From Priapulus caudatus (taxonomy: Eukaryota > Priapulida > Priapulimorpha > Priapulimorphida > Priapulidae): a DNA stretch of 64,000 nt. The stretch is taken from positions 387,600 to 451,599 of the forward strand of contig NW_014577209.1 of NCBI RefSeq assembly GCF_000485595.1. Direction: 5' to 3'. This document shows positions 1 to 12,800 of the stretch, piece by piece. Within the stretch, counting starts at the first letter, position 1. Each line of letters opens with the position of its first letter. Made by a program: the position numbers and the translations under genes. Under the pieces are notes generated by a model that saw only the letters and a program-made list of their open reading frames with translations, made no database searches and was not told the origin of the DNA.

Positions 1-1119
1 TGCGCATCAAACAACGTATAGCCAGAGCACGTATATCTGATCTATGCGTATACCGTTATACGTATACGTATATCTTGCACGTCGACGTGCTCTGGTATAG
101 CAAACGACAACGGCTGCACCGCGCCATCTATCGGGAAATTAGGTTACCGAAGCTCTACGATGAAGTCACAGACATCTACGTTGCATTCCAAACAACTGAC
201 AAGCCAAATTCACTTATAACATTATCAAGCAACCTTAATAGATTTAAGGAGTGATCGATTGTTCGGGTTATACTTTTAAATTTGCCATATGCCGAATGTA
301 AAGTGATAACAGATAAAACCAATAGAAGCCCAGCATGTACGATTACGTATAAAATCGCTAAAATGAGCCGGGAAATCTCTTCTGGTGCAATAATATGCTA
401 CACAAATCGCATTCGTAATTCTTGGTTCTACTGCTCTACATAGTAGCTATATTTGCGCTAGAATTTTTTATTCTACACGGTGGATTATACACACAATACA
501 TCGATTGCGATTTACATATCAAACGTCCCTCCACGCGTTAATAAAACAATAGGTCAACATCAATATAAAAAATACCAATTCTAATTTGTGTATAATCAGC
601 GGTAGTAATGATTATTCCTTAAGTATTATATTACGTACTAAATATTACACAGTAGTATTTTGATTATGCCGTCTGTATATAATCTAAAAATGTATATAGT
701 GTATCTATATCTTTTAAAAAAGCTCACATTGTTAATATACCAACCTGGGGCCCGTTGTCAGAAACACCATTAGTCTTAACATTACTCTTAACTTTACGAT
801 ATTTCTGACAACAGACCCCTGAACGCTACAATAGACGGCTAAGTAATGTGGTAATTTGTTCCCTATTACGTGGAACACTCTGAAAATAAAAAGACAATCT
901 AAAAATTATAGTTCGCTTATTATTTATATAGTGCTGCGGTTTTTAGTTTATAGACTCTTGTCGTTTGAAAATTTCTTCACATATGTTTAGTTGTTCAACA
1001 CTGGGCATATATATCTCTGATGGTGTGGGAGCACTTGGAAAATAACGGGATCTTCGGCTCCAGTGATTCTTTGGACTTCTACCCGCGTGGCCATGACGGC
1101 TGCGCACAAAGACAAGACA
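1..1119. other. Intergenic sequence downstream of the M28B gene
   Basis: AT-rich sequence with no ORF that I recognise. Two small inverted repeats are visible. One lies at about 19-105, with arms CCAGAGCACG and CGTGCTCTGG. The other lies at about 747-820, with arms GTTGTCAGAAA and TTTCTGACAAC. Both look like minor hairpin elements. The region follows the stop codon of the peptidase gene and should hold its 3' UTR; an AATAAA occurs at 885-890 in the plus sense only, so I do not assign the polyadenylation site. Confidence 0.4.
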
Positions 1120-1324
1120 TTAGAGTATGTCCCCGTGCTCGCGGATGATGGCACTGGCCGATCGCACGGTGTGTATCAGTACTGACAGGTGACTTCGTAT
1201 GGCTTCCAATCGTTCTCTCTTCTCAACAATGTCCAGCTCGTCTAGGCCAGAGAGGAGATCGACGAGCCCCGGAAAGTTGGCACCGCTGTAGAGATTTTCC
1301 TTGCTCGGGGCAAACACGAGATGT
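1120..1324 (-). CDS. FOLH1-like: M28B peptidase exon 13: C-terminal dimerisation domain and stop
   Basis: Residues about 686-753, beginning [19 protein letters not shown], which aligns with GCPII HVIYAPSSHNKYAGESFPG. The GCPII Lys699 position is Leu here and Tyr700 is kept. It ends IREHGDIL and stop TAA at 1120-1122. The acceptor is ttctgttgcag. A GC/GT-rich microsatellite lies about 25 bp upstream of that acceptor in gene orientation. This exon has no second copy because the right-hand contig starts inside that microsatellite. Confidence 0.9.
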
Positions 1325-1378
1325 CTGCAACAGAAGCGCACGTGTTACTATGTATGTGTGTGTGTGTGCGTGCGTGTG

Positions 1379-1410
<32 letters not shown>

Positions 1411-4400
1411 TGTGTGTGTGCGTGTGTGTGTGTGCCGTGCGTGCGTGCGTGCGTGCGTGCGTGTGTGTGTGTGTGATCGTGTTTGTGTTCACTCCTGATA
1501 TGATGTATATTGTATAAACTCCCGTAAATATATTCCCGGCACTGCGAGGAAATGAATTGAAACAGTACTAAAAGCACTTTGCATCGGTTCATTATGTTCT
1601 CTCGTTATCATGCGGTTTTGTTAAAGGCTGCGCGCGGCGTGGCACAGCTTGCCTCTATCTACACGGATTGTTCGCTCTTCACTTTGTTCTGTTAACGAAC
1701 TCAATAGACCAGGAACCAGTCTACCTGCTTACTGGCTTTACACAAAACTGCGGGTAAAAGGCCGTTTTTTGAGTCGTATTTTGTTCAAGCAAATGGAGAC
1801 GTGATCCTACGCGTTTACGGTTTCATTTTAAAAGCATGCAGCTCAGGTGCAATGCAGTGCACTATCAACTTTCGTCGTCACGGTAGTTGTATGTGAAACA
1901 AGTGCTACAGATTTTCCAAATAGGCAACTTTAATTAATTCAACTTTAGCGCAACTCGAAGCTAGATGTAAACGTACCCACAACAGTAGTAGTGTACGTGA
2001 CTGAGTATAGGCAAGTAAGAGTTTGGTTACAACGCGTGACGCAGCCTGTAGCATATGGGTATTCATACATGTTTACTTCTCTCGTTATCTGCTAGTCATT
2101 AAATCTCGGTTAGATCTTGGTGAGATCTCCATAAACATACCTACCTTAGTGGTAGTGTTACTGAGTATAGGTGTCGTGCTATATGTACAGGGCCGTCGCC
2201 AGTGATTGACTAATATTGAAGCCCAGTCACGAAGGCGCAAAACGCCATAAAGGGGAGAGTGTGTGAAGGTCCGGGGTGCATCCCCCGAACATTTTTGAAA
2301 TGCTACATGGAAAATGGTGCACGCTGGCGTAATTTAAAATGAAATTTTTACAATTGAAACACGGTAAAAAGTACATCATTGCAACTGTTTAATTTCACAA
2401 TTTGAAAAAAAAATCCGGAAATGATGTTGAAGCCCGAGCTTCCGGGTCTCCGCCTGGCGACGTGCCTGATGTCTCACATATTAGTATATGAACACTAGCT
2501 CGCTTACTTGGTTAGACTTCGGCCAGGAAGTCCAGCTGAATCGGTGAAAGCTCGCTCGAATTTCATGAGCTGATCGTTCACTCTACGCACCATCATAGCA
2601 CTGCAAGAAAACCAGCACACGAACCATTTACTTCAGCGGCAGGAGACAAGCATGGATAGGTTATTCCATATATTGCTCACATTTACAATATTCGTAAATG
2701 CAATTCAAGTATGTATCACACTGTTGTAGTACTCATAATCCGACTATGTGTGTGAGTGAAATGTTTTTATACGCGATGGTTACTTACTCCTTTTTATCAA
2801 CGTGATTGACGTGGTCCTTGAACGAATTAGCTGACCGAGTAAAATTCTCAACAGCCGCTTCCAGTTTATCTGATGAAAAAAGATTGTGTACTGCGTATTA
2901 CGTTCCGTAATCTATTTAATTTCAGCGGATCGAACTTACTTAGACAACATGTATCACTTTTTAAATTAATGCATGTTCAATCAATAGGCGGGTGTGGGTA
3001 TACTACTTCTAGTTCTATATATTTTAATTGCAATATTCCATAAAAATAACTGTATTAGTCAAATATTATATCGTGACACGTCCTACTTGGACATCAACAT
3101 TACTTTTCAAGCGTGATATTGGATGATAAGTATCACTGAGCTTTGATCGCGTTTTGTTGTTGGGGGGGGGGGAGTATCACTGAGTGTGTCACCTAGATAA
3201 ACGCCATTCTCAGCAAGTTTCGGTCCTTTTTCCTCCTTGAAGTCTTTCAATGCTGCCCGTAGGTGATTAGCGTGATCAACAACACTCAGCGGCAACACCA
3301 CAGCCTCGGCCAGATTCCGCAGGACTTCCACTACAAGCCGGCATATAGCTTCGTGGTGCTAAAACAAACAGAACACCTGGTACGTCTAGCCGTTGGTTTA
3401 ACTATGTTTATCTCCAGTGTCACATACATCATAAGCTGCACGTGTCAACACCAGACGTCACCCACGTTCCAAAACAAACATGACGCATCCAATGTGCTGA
3501 TAAGAATGAATTGTATTGTCATCATAATACCAACAGTTATGGTTTCGTGATTGTTATGAAGCTTACATGTAATTTACAATACAGAAATTAAAACAAAAAC
3601 AAAACAAAAAAACGGGAGCGCCGGTGCATGGGTTTCGGTCACTGTGTTATAGACGCACCTTAAAGCTTGAATCTATTATCGTATTCATGACATGGAAAGA
3701 CTCGTACGCAGAGTGGTACAATGGGTATCCCGATATGTTGTTGGTTTTCTACAAACAAAATGGCATCATTTAGTATTTCACTTCTCACATTACTCGTAAG
3801 CATTACACTATAACCGCGGCCACAATATAGTATCAAAATACAAAACTTCAAATCAGTTTGGCAATGTATGTATGACACAAGCCGATTATTAGTACGGCAT
3901 GGCTTACCTTATTAAACGAATAGACTAGATCAACAGACGGGACTCCCACGTGATACGCAAATGCATCGTAATCACTGCCGGATCCCAGAACTCCTATTCT
4001 AAGAGATGCAATAAGCCGAATAGTGTGTCATAAGTGCTAACAACTCGTAGACCTAAACGCATAATGTGCAGTACAAAATTTTAACATTTTATACGGATCC
4101 ATGAAAGGAGGGTCAAAAGCGTTTATCTATCCACGTATCTATTCGTTCATCCATCCATCCGCTCAACCCCACCCAAGCAATTCAAGCCCATCCATCCATC
4201 TACGTATCGAACCATCTACGCATGTAATCATATCTTAAACGGAATATTAATTATATTATTTCGATATAATTTGCTACCAACTTTGGCTGCGTTTGATCAG
4301 GATTGACATTCTCCTCCATCGGTGAAGCTCTAACCCACTGGTCGTAGACTGACTTGCATTCCTTGCATATGGCAGTCTCCCTGGGCTGCGGTACCTGTGT

Positions 4401-6109
4401 CAGCAGCAGTGGCGTCACAAGGGGGGTGCGGGGGTGCGGAACGCACCGGGTGACACCATCAAAGGGGGTGATTTTAATTTTGCTAGTTATTTATGTGACT
4501 ACTATTGCCATTACATTCAGTGATATACGGGAATTGCGATTTACGAGTAATATTAGTACAAAAAAACATTACTAAGGATTCTGTATGGTCTGGTACGGGA
4601 GGAGGGCCATGGGGTGACACCATGAGTTACCGCACAGTGTGACACCAACCCTAATGCCGCCACTGGTTAGCAGTGACCATAAACGTCAGGTGGAACCCCC
4701 CTATCTGGATATCAGGTTATTACCAGTTATATGGCTCACCCACGGTCTAGTTTATTTTCGTGTTCGTTTTCTGTGCACCCCAACTGGCTTGAATTACAAT
4801 GGTGAATGATCTAGTGTACGTTATGGTTCTGCTAGACGTCACTTCACTCATATGTGAAAATCTAGGATTGATTTATTAATTATAATATTTGCTGCCACAG
4901 CTTCACACAAAACTTGCCTTTTTACTTGCTTCGTACATTATTTGCTTCACCGAGGGGAATGCACTGACAGCTATAGAGTAGTTACCTGCAAAGATAATTA
5001 GTATGCTTAGTGAAGCAGAGTCCACAATTGTTGTAAAACTTGGCCATCTTTACACATTGCATATATAATAGAGTTAGCATATTATACATCCATACCTTTC
5101 ACGGCGATGTCAACATTGATGTAAGCTACAGCCCGATCGTACAATGTCTTACGGTGTTCCTGGAATAATTCGCATGTTAGATACATAAAACCTACCACGT
5201 AGCAAAGACATTAAATGAAATTGAATGATTCAGTACAAATGACTTCAATAATAATTATTATCCCGAACATAATCTAGTTTCCAACTAATCTATAAAAGAC
5301 GTGATATATATCAAAGTCGGCTCTCATGAATAATTTCTTAGCCTAAAATCGAACTTGGCATCCATTCTCAACGCATCGTTAATTGAGAGAGAATGGTTAT
5401 TTTCGGGGATGCAAGATTAGACCATTATAATTATCTGAGAATCAAGAAACACCAAGTAAATCTTTCGTCAGACAGGAATAGAATTCAACCGGGATGGAAA
5501 AGAAAGCCGAAATTGTGATTTTAATTGGCCGTGAAATGGGAAATGCATTGCCCCTATTTTTACCCGTGAAACTGGAACCCCCCCCCGCTGATAGCTTCCC
5601 TTTTAAGCATCTAAAAAGAATCCAGATAGTGTTGGGTCCACCTATGGCAAGCCATTCCCTTCAAAATTACAATGAAAACACAAAACACAAACAGGAATAT
5701 AAGTAATGCAAGTCTGAATAGAAACAATGAGTTTTAAAATAAAAACAATACTTCCATAAACAGAAAACACAAAGAGTAAAATGGAAAATTCGCTATAGGA
5801 AATGCGCAATACTTTGAATCATACGCAACGCCACCTGGAACGTATACAACACGTCCGTTAACAGAATACTCGCTATAGCACGTGCGCAGTACTGTGAATT
5901 GAACGAATGCAACTGTGAATGGAATAAATGAAAAGGCTTCCGTATTTCACCACTTGGTGGCGTGCAAGGCTGCAATACAATCTCCAAGGCACACGCACGC
6001 ACGCACGCTCGTGTACGTGAACACGCACAGACGCACACACGCACACACGTGTACGTGCACACAAGCACGCATGCACGCACGTGTACGTGCACACGCACGC
6101 ACGCACACA

Positions 6110-6141
<32 letters not shown>

Positions 6142-6832
6142 CGTGTACGTGCACACGCACGCACGCACGCACGTGTACGTACACACGCATGCACGTGTAC
6201 GTGCCTTGGAGATTGTATTGCAACCTTGCACGCCACTAAGTGGTGAAATCCGGAAGCCTTTTCATTTATTCCATTCACAGTTGCGTTCGTTCAATTCACA
6301 GTACTGCGCACGTGCTATATCGAGTATTCTATCGAGACATTCGGACGTTCTGTGTACGTGCGTACGTTACGTGTTGTATTCGTTCCAGGTTGCGTTGCTT
6401 TCATTCAAAGTACTGCGAATTTCCTATAGCGAATTTTCATTTTACTCTTTGTGTTTCCTGTTTATGGAAGTATTGCTTTCATTGCAAAACATATCTTGTT
6501 TCCGTTCCAAGTTGCGTTGTTTTGATTCAAAGTATACTGCGCATTTGCTATAGCGAATTATTCATTTTACTCTGTGTTTTCCGTTTATGGAAGTATTGTT
6601 TTCATTTCAAAACGCATTGTTTCTATTCAGACTTACATTACTTATATTCTTGTTTGTGTTTTCTATTTATGGAAGTATTGTTTCTATTCAAAGTTACATC
6701 AATACTTTTTTTTGAAAGAAATGGCTTGCCATATCCACCAAGTCATGTCGCAAAACAGCCGCAAAACGGTAGCTAGCACGCATGTTATCCAGCCACTGCA
6801 CCGACAATCTCCATCTATCTTANNNNNNNNNN

Positions 6833-6883
<51 letters not shown>

Positions 6884-9800
6884 CGTGCGTGCGTGCGTGC
6901 GTGCGTGCGTGTGTGTGTGTGTGATCGTGTTTGTGTTCACTCCTGATATGATGTATATTGTATAAACTCCCGTAAATATATTCCCGGCACTGCGAGGAAA
7001 TGAATTGAAACAGTACTAAAAGCACTTTGCATCGGTTCATTATGTTCTCACGTTATCATGCGGTTTTGTTAAAGGCTGCGCGCGGCGTGGCAGAGCTTGC
7101 CTCTATCTAGACGGATTGTTCGCTCTTCACTTTGTTCTGTTAACGAACTCAATAGACCAGGAACCAGTCTACCTGCTTACTGGCATTACACAAAACTGCG
7201 GGTAAAAGGCCGTTTTTTGAGTCGTATTTTGTTCAAGCAAATGGAGACGTGATCCTACGCGTTTACGGTTTCATTTTAAAAGCATGCAGCTCAGGTGCAA
7301 TGCATTGCGCTATAAACTTTCGTCGTCACGGTAGTTGTATGTTAAACAAGTGCTACAGATTTTCCAAATAGGCAACTTTAATTAATTCAACTTTAGCGCA
7401 ACTCGAAGCTAGATGTAAACGTACCCACAACAGTAGTAGCGTACGTGACTGAGTATAGGCAAGTAAAAGTTTGGTTACAACGCGAGACGCAGCCTGTAGC
7501 ATAGCGTAGCCTGCTAGTCATTTAATCTCGGTTAGATCTTGGTGAGATCTCCATAAACATACCTACCTTAGTGGTAGTGTGACTGAGTATAGGTGTCGTG
7601 CTATATGTACAGGGCCGTCGCCAGTGATTGACTAATGTTGAAGCCCAGTCACGAAGGCGCAAAGCGCCATAAAGGGGAGAGTGTGTGAAGGTCCGGGGTG
7701 CATCCCCCGAACATTTTTGATGGAAAATGGTGCACGCTGGCGTAATTTAAAATGAAATTTTAACAATTGAAACACGGTAAAAAGTACATCATTACAACTG
7801 TTTAATTTCACAATTTGAAAAAAAAATCCGGAAATGATGTTGAAGCCCAAGTTTCCGGGTCTCCGCCTGGCGACGTGCCTGATGTCTTACATATTAGTAT
7901 AAGAACACTAGCTCGCTTACTTGGTTAGACTTCGGCCAGGAAGTCCAGCTGAATCGGTGAAAGCTCGCTCGAATTTCATGAGCTGATCGTTCACTCTACG
8001 CACCATCATAGCACTGCAAGAAAACCAGAACACGAACCATTTACTTCAGCGGCAGGAGTCAAGCATGGATAGGTTATTCCATATATTGCTCACATTTACA
8101 ATATTCGTAAATGCAATTCAAGTATGTATCACACTGTTGTAGTACTCATAATCCGACTATGTGTGTGAGTGAAACGTTTTCACAGGCGATAGTTACTTAC
8201 TCCTTTTTATCAATGTGATTGACGTGGTCCTTGAACGAATTAGCTGACCGAGTAAAATTCTCAACAGCCGCTTCTAGTTTATCTGATGAAAAAAGATTGT
8301 GTACTGCGTATTACGTTCCGTAATCTAATTTCAGCGGATCGAACTTACTTAGACAACATGTATCACTTTTTAAATTAATGCATGTTCAATCAATAGGCGG
8401 GTGTGGGTATACTACTTCTAGTTCTATATATTTTAATTGCAATATTCCATAAAAATAACTGTATTAGTCAAATATTATATCGTGACACGTCCTACTTGGA
8501 CATCAACATTACTTTTCAAGCGTGATATTGGATGATAAGTATTACTGAGCTTTGATCGCGTTTTGTTGGTGGGGGGGGGGGAAGTATCACTGAGTGTGTC
8601 ACCTAGATAAACGCCATTCTCAACAAGTTTCGGTCCTTTTTCCTCCTTGAAGTCTTTCAATGCTGCCCGTAGGTGATTAGCGTGATCAACAACACTCAGC
8701 GGCAACACCACAGCCTCGGCCAGATTCCGCAGGACTTCCACTACAAGCCGGCATATAGCTTCGTGGTGCTAAAACAAACAGAACACCTGGTACGTCTAGC
8801 CGTTGGTTTAACTATGTTTATCTCCAGTGTCACATACATCATAAGCTGCACGTGTCAACACCAGACGTCACCCACGTTCCAAAACAAACATGACGCATCC
8901 AATGTGCTGATAAGAAAGAATTGTATTGTCATCATAATACCAACAGTTATGGTTTCGTGATTGTTATGAAGCTTACATGTAATTTACAATACAGAAATTA
9001 AAACAAAAACAAAACAAAAAAACGGGAAAAACGGGAGCGCCGGTGCATGGGTTTCGGTCACTGTGTTATAGACGCACCTTAAAGCTTGAATCTATTATCG
9101 TATTCATGACATGGAAAGACTCGTACGCAGAGTGGTACAATGGGTATCCCGATATGTTGTTGGTTTTCTACAAACAAAATGGCATCATTTAGTATTTCAC
9201 TTCTCACATTACTCGTAAGCATTACAATATAACCGCGGCCACAATATAGTATCAAAATACAAAACTTCAAATCAGTTTGGCAATGTATGTTTGACACAAG
9301 CCGATTATTAGTACGGCATTGCTTACCTTATTAAACGAATAGACTAGATCAACAGACGGGACTCCCACGTGATACGCAAATGCATCGTAATCACTGCCGG
9401 ATCCCAGAACTCCTATTCTAAGAGATGCAATAAGCCGAATAGTGTGTCATAAGTGCTAACAACTCGTAGACCTAAACGCATAATGTGCAGTACAAAATTT
9501 TAACATTTTATATGGGAGGGTCATGAAAGGAGGGTCAAAAGCGTTTATCTATCCACGTATCTATTCGTTCATCCATCCATCCGCTCAACCCCACCCAAGC
9601 AATTCAAGCCCATCCATCCATCTACGTATCGAACCATCTACGCATGTAATCATATCTTAAACGGAATATTAATTATATTATTTCGATATCATTTGCTACC
9701 AACTTTGGCTGCGTTTGATCAGGATTGACATTCTCCTCCATCGGTGAAGCTCTAACCCACTGGTCGTAGACTGACTTGCATTCCTTGCATATGGCAGTCT

Positions 9801-12800
9801 CCTTGGGCTGCGGTACCTGTGTTAGCAGCAGTGGCGTCACAAGGGGAGTGCGGGGGTGCGGAACGCACCGGGTGACACCATCAAAGGGGGTGATTTTAAT
9901 TTTGCTAGTTATTTATGTGACTACTATTGCCATTACATTCAGTGATATACGGGAATTGCGATTTACGAGTAATATTAGTACAAAAAAACATTACTAAGGA
10001 TTCTGTATGGTCTGGTACGGGAGGAGGGCCATGGGGTGACACCATGAGTTACCGCACAGTGTGACACCAACCCTAATGCCGCCACTGGTTAGCAGTGACC
10101 ATAAGCGTCAGGTGGAACCCCCCTATCTGGATATCAGGTTATTACCAGTTATATGGCTCACCCACGGTCTAGTTTATTTTCGTGTTCGTTTTCTGTGCAC
10201 CCCAACTGGCTTGAATTACAATGGTGAATGATCTAGTGTACGTTATGGTTCTGCTAGACGTCACTTCACTCATATGTGAAAATCTAGGATTGATTTATTA
10301 ATTATAATATTTGCTGCCACAGCTTCACACAAAACTTGCCTTTTTACTTGCTTCGTACATTATTTGCTTCACCGAGGGGAATGCACTGACAGCTATAGAG
10401 TAGTTACCTGCAAAGATAATTAGTATGCTTAGTGAAGCAGAGTCCACAATTGTTGTAAAACTTGGCCATCTTTACACATTGCATATATAATAGAGTTAGC
10501 ATATTATACATCCATACCTTTCACGGCGATGTCAACATTGATGTAAGCTACAGCCCGATCGTACAATGTCTTACGGTGTTCCTGGAATAATTCGCATGTT
10601 AGATACATAAAACCTACCACGTAGCAAAGACATTAAATGAAATTGAATGATTCAGTACAAATGACTTCAATAATAATTATTATCCCGAACATAATCTAGT
10701 TTCCAACTAATCTATAAAAGACGTGATATATATCAAAGTCGGCTCTCATGAATAATTTCTTAGCCTAAAATCGAACTTGGCATCCATTCTCAACGCATCG
10801 TTAATTGAGAGAGAATGGTTATTTTCGGGATGCAAGATTAGACCATTATAATTATCTGAGAATCAAGAAACACCAAGTAAATCTTTCGCCAGACAGGAAT
10901 AGAATTCAACCGGGATGGAAAAGAAAGCCGAAATTGTGCCGAAATATTTTAATTGGCCGTGAAATGGGAAATGCATTGCCCCTATTTTTACCCGTGAAAC
11001 TGGAAATCCCCCCCCCCGCTGATAGCTTTCCTTTTAAGCATCTAAAAAGAATCCAGATAGTGTTGGGTCCACCTATGGCAAGCCATTCCCTTCAAAATTA
11101 CAATGAAAACACAAAACACAAACAGGAATATAAGTAATGCAAGTCTGAATAGAAACAATGAGTTTTGAAATGAAAACAATACTTCCATAAACAGAAAACA
11201 CAAAGAGTAAAATGGAAAATTCGCTATAGGAAATGCGCAATACTTTGAATCATAAGCAACGCAACCTGGAACGGATACAACACGTCCGTTAACAGAATAC
11301 TCGCTATAGCACGTGCGCAGTACTGTGAATTGAACGAACGCAACGGTGAATGGAATAAATGAAAAGGCTTCGGTTCCGTATTTCACCACTTGGTGGCGTG
11401 CGTGTACAAAGGCTGCAATACAATCTCCAAGGCACACGCACGCACGCACGCTCGTGTACGTGCACACGCACGCACGTGTACGTGAACACGCACAGACGCA
11501 CGCACGCACACACGTGTACGTGCACACAAGCACGCATGCACGCACGTGTACGTGAACACGCACGCACACACGCACGCACGCACGTGTACGTGTACACGCA
11601 CACACGCACGCACGCACGCACGTGTACGTACACACGCATTCACGTGTATGTGCCTTGGAGATTGTATTGCAACCTTGCACGCCACTAAGTGGTGAAATCC
11701 GGAAGCCTTTTCATTTATTCCATTCACAGTTGCGTTCGTTCAATTCCCAGTACTGCGCACGTGCTATATCGAGTATTCTATCTGTTAACGGACATTGTGT
11801 GTACGTGCGTACGTTACGGTTGTATCTGTTCCAAGTTGCGTTGTTTTGATTCAAAGTACTGCGCATTTGCTATAGCGAATTTTTCATTTTACTCTTTGTG
11901 TTTTCCGTTTATGAAAGTATTGGTTTCATTTCAAAAAGCATTGTTTCTATTCAGACTTACATTACTTATATTCTTGTTTGTGTTTTCTATTTATGGAAGT
12001 ATTGTTTCTATTCAAAGTTACATCAATACTTTAGTTTTGAAGGGAATGGCTTGCCATATCCACCAAGTCATGTCGCAAAACAACCGCAAAACAGGTAGCT
12101 AGCACACATGTTATCCAGCCACTGCACCGACAATCACCCATACGTGTGCACTGGGCTTAATATATATATATATATAATCTCCATCTATCTTACTTCGACA
12201 CATCTCACCTCGACCCACTCTGTTGATCCTATGAGACCGTACTCTTCTCCATCCCAGCTACAGAAGACGATGGACCGCCGTGGTCTCCAGCCTTGTTTCA
12301 CCATCTCACCCAGCACTCTGCTCAGCTCTAGAAGCACCGCTGTGCCGCTGGATGGGTCAATCGCTCCAAACACCCATGCATCCCGGTGGTTACCGACGAG
12401 CACGTAGCGATCTTCGCAGCAAATTTGGGGGTGAGTGTTAGATTTCGTTTCTTTATGCGTAGTTAGAGTTAGAGTTAGATTGAGTGTTAGAGTTAGATTG
12501 AGTGTTAGAGTGGGTTAGAGTTAGATTGAGTGTTAGAGTGGGTTAGAGTTAGATTGAGTGTTAGAGTTTAGTGCACTGCGTGAATGATTTTGTCGACGAC
12601 GACAGTAAATCTCTAAATTGGAAATTGATCACGCTAACGACGATGTCATGGTTTTCCGCATTGCCTGCCATGGTGTCTCGAAAAGTGGCCAATTAATGTT
12701 CACGTAAACAAACACTGTGACTGCTCTTCCTATCTTGCCTCCATACTGTCGCCATAACTCCGTCCCTGTCCCAGATAGTGCTAATCAAGATTAAGATGCT

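Larger units (their letters stand above)
1345..6822. repeat. 5.4-kb duplicated block, copy 1
   Basis: Colinear with 6833-12191 at an offset that changes from about 5410 to 5422, so there are small indels and scattered single-base differences. It stops exactly at the 10-N gap, and its last bases (ATCTCCATCTATCTTA) recur just before exon 4 at about 12177-12191. The pattern is an unmerged overlap of two contigs, or a retained second haplotype. Confidence 0.85.
6833..12191. repeat. 5.4-kb duplicated block, copy 2
   Basis: Starts immediately after the 10-N gap inside the GT/GC microsatellite that copy 1 holds at about 1350-1475. It repeats copy 1 through its MITEs and foldback element. Near its right end it has about 60 bp (12137-12177, with a TA tract) that is absent from copy 1, then continues uniquely into exon 4. 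Confidence 0.85.

Noticed and set aside
5793-6278. Several overlapping ORFs on both strands rich in THAR or CVRA
   Set aside because: Translations of the ACGC/CA core of a foldback element; every frame is open because of the repeat.
2508-10581. A real tandem duplication of exons 5-12 giving a longer peptidase
   Set aside because: The duplication is cut exactly by a contig gap at both relevant ends, and a single set gives a normal-length protein; an artefact is simpler.
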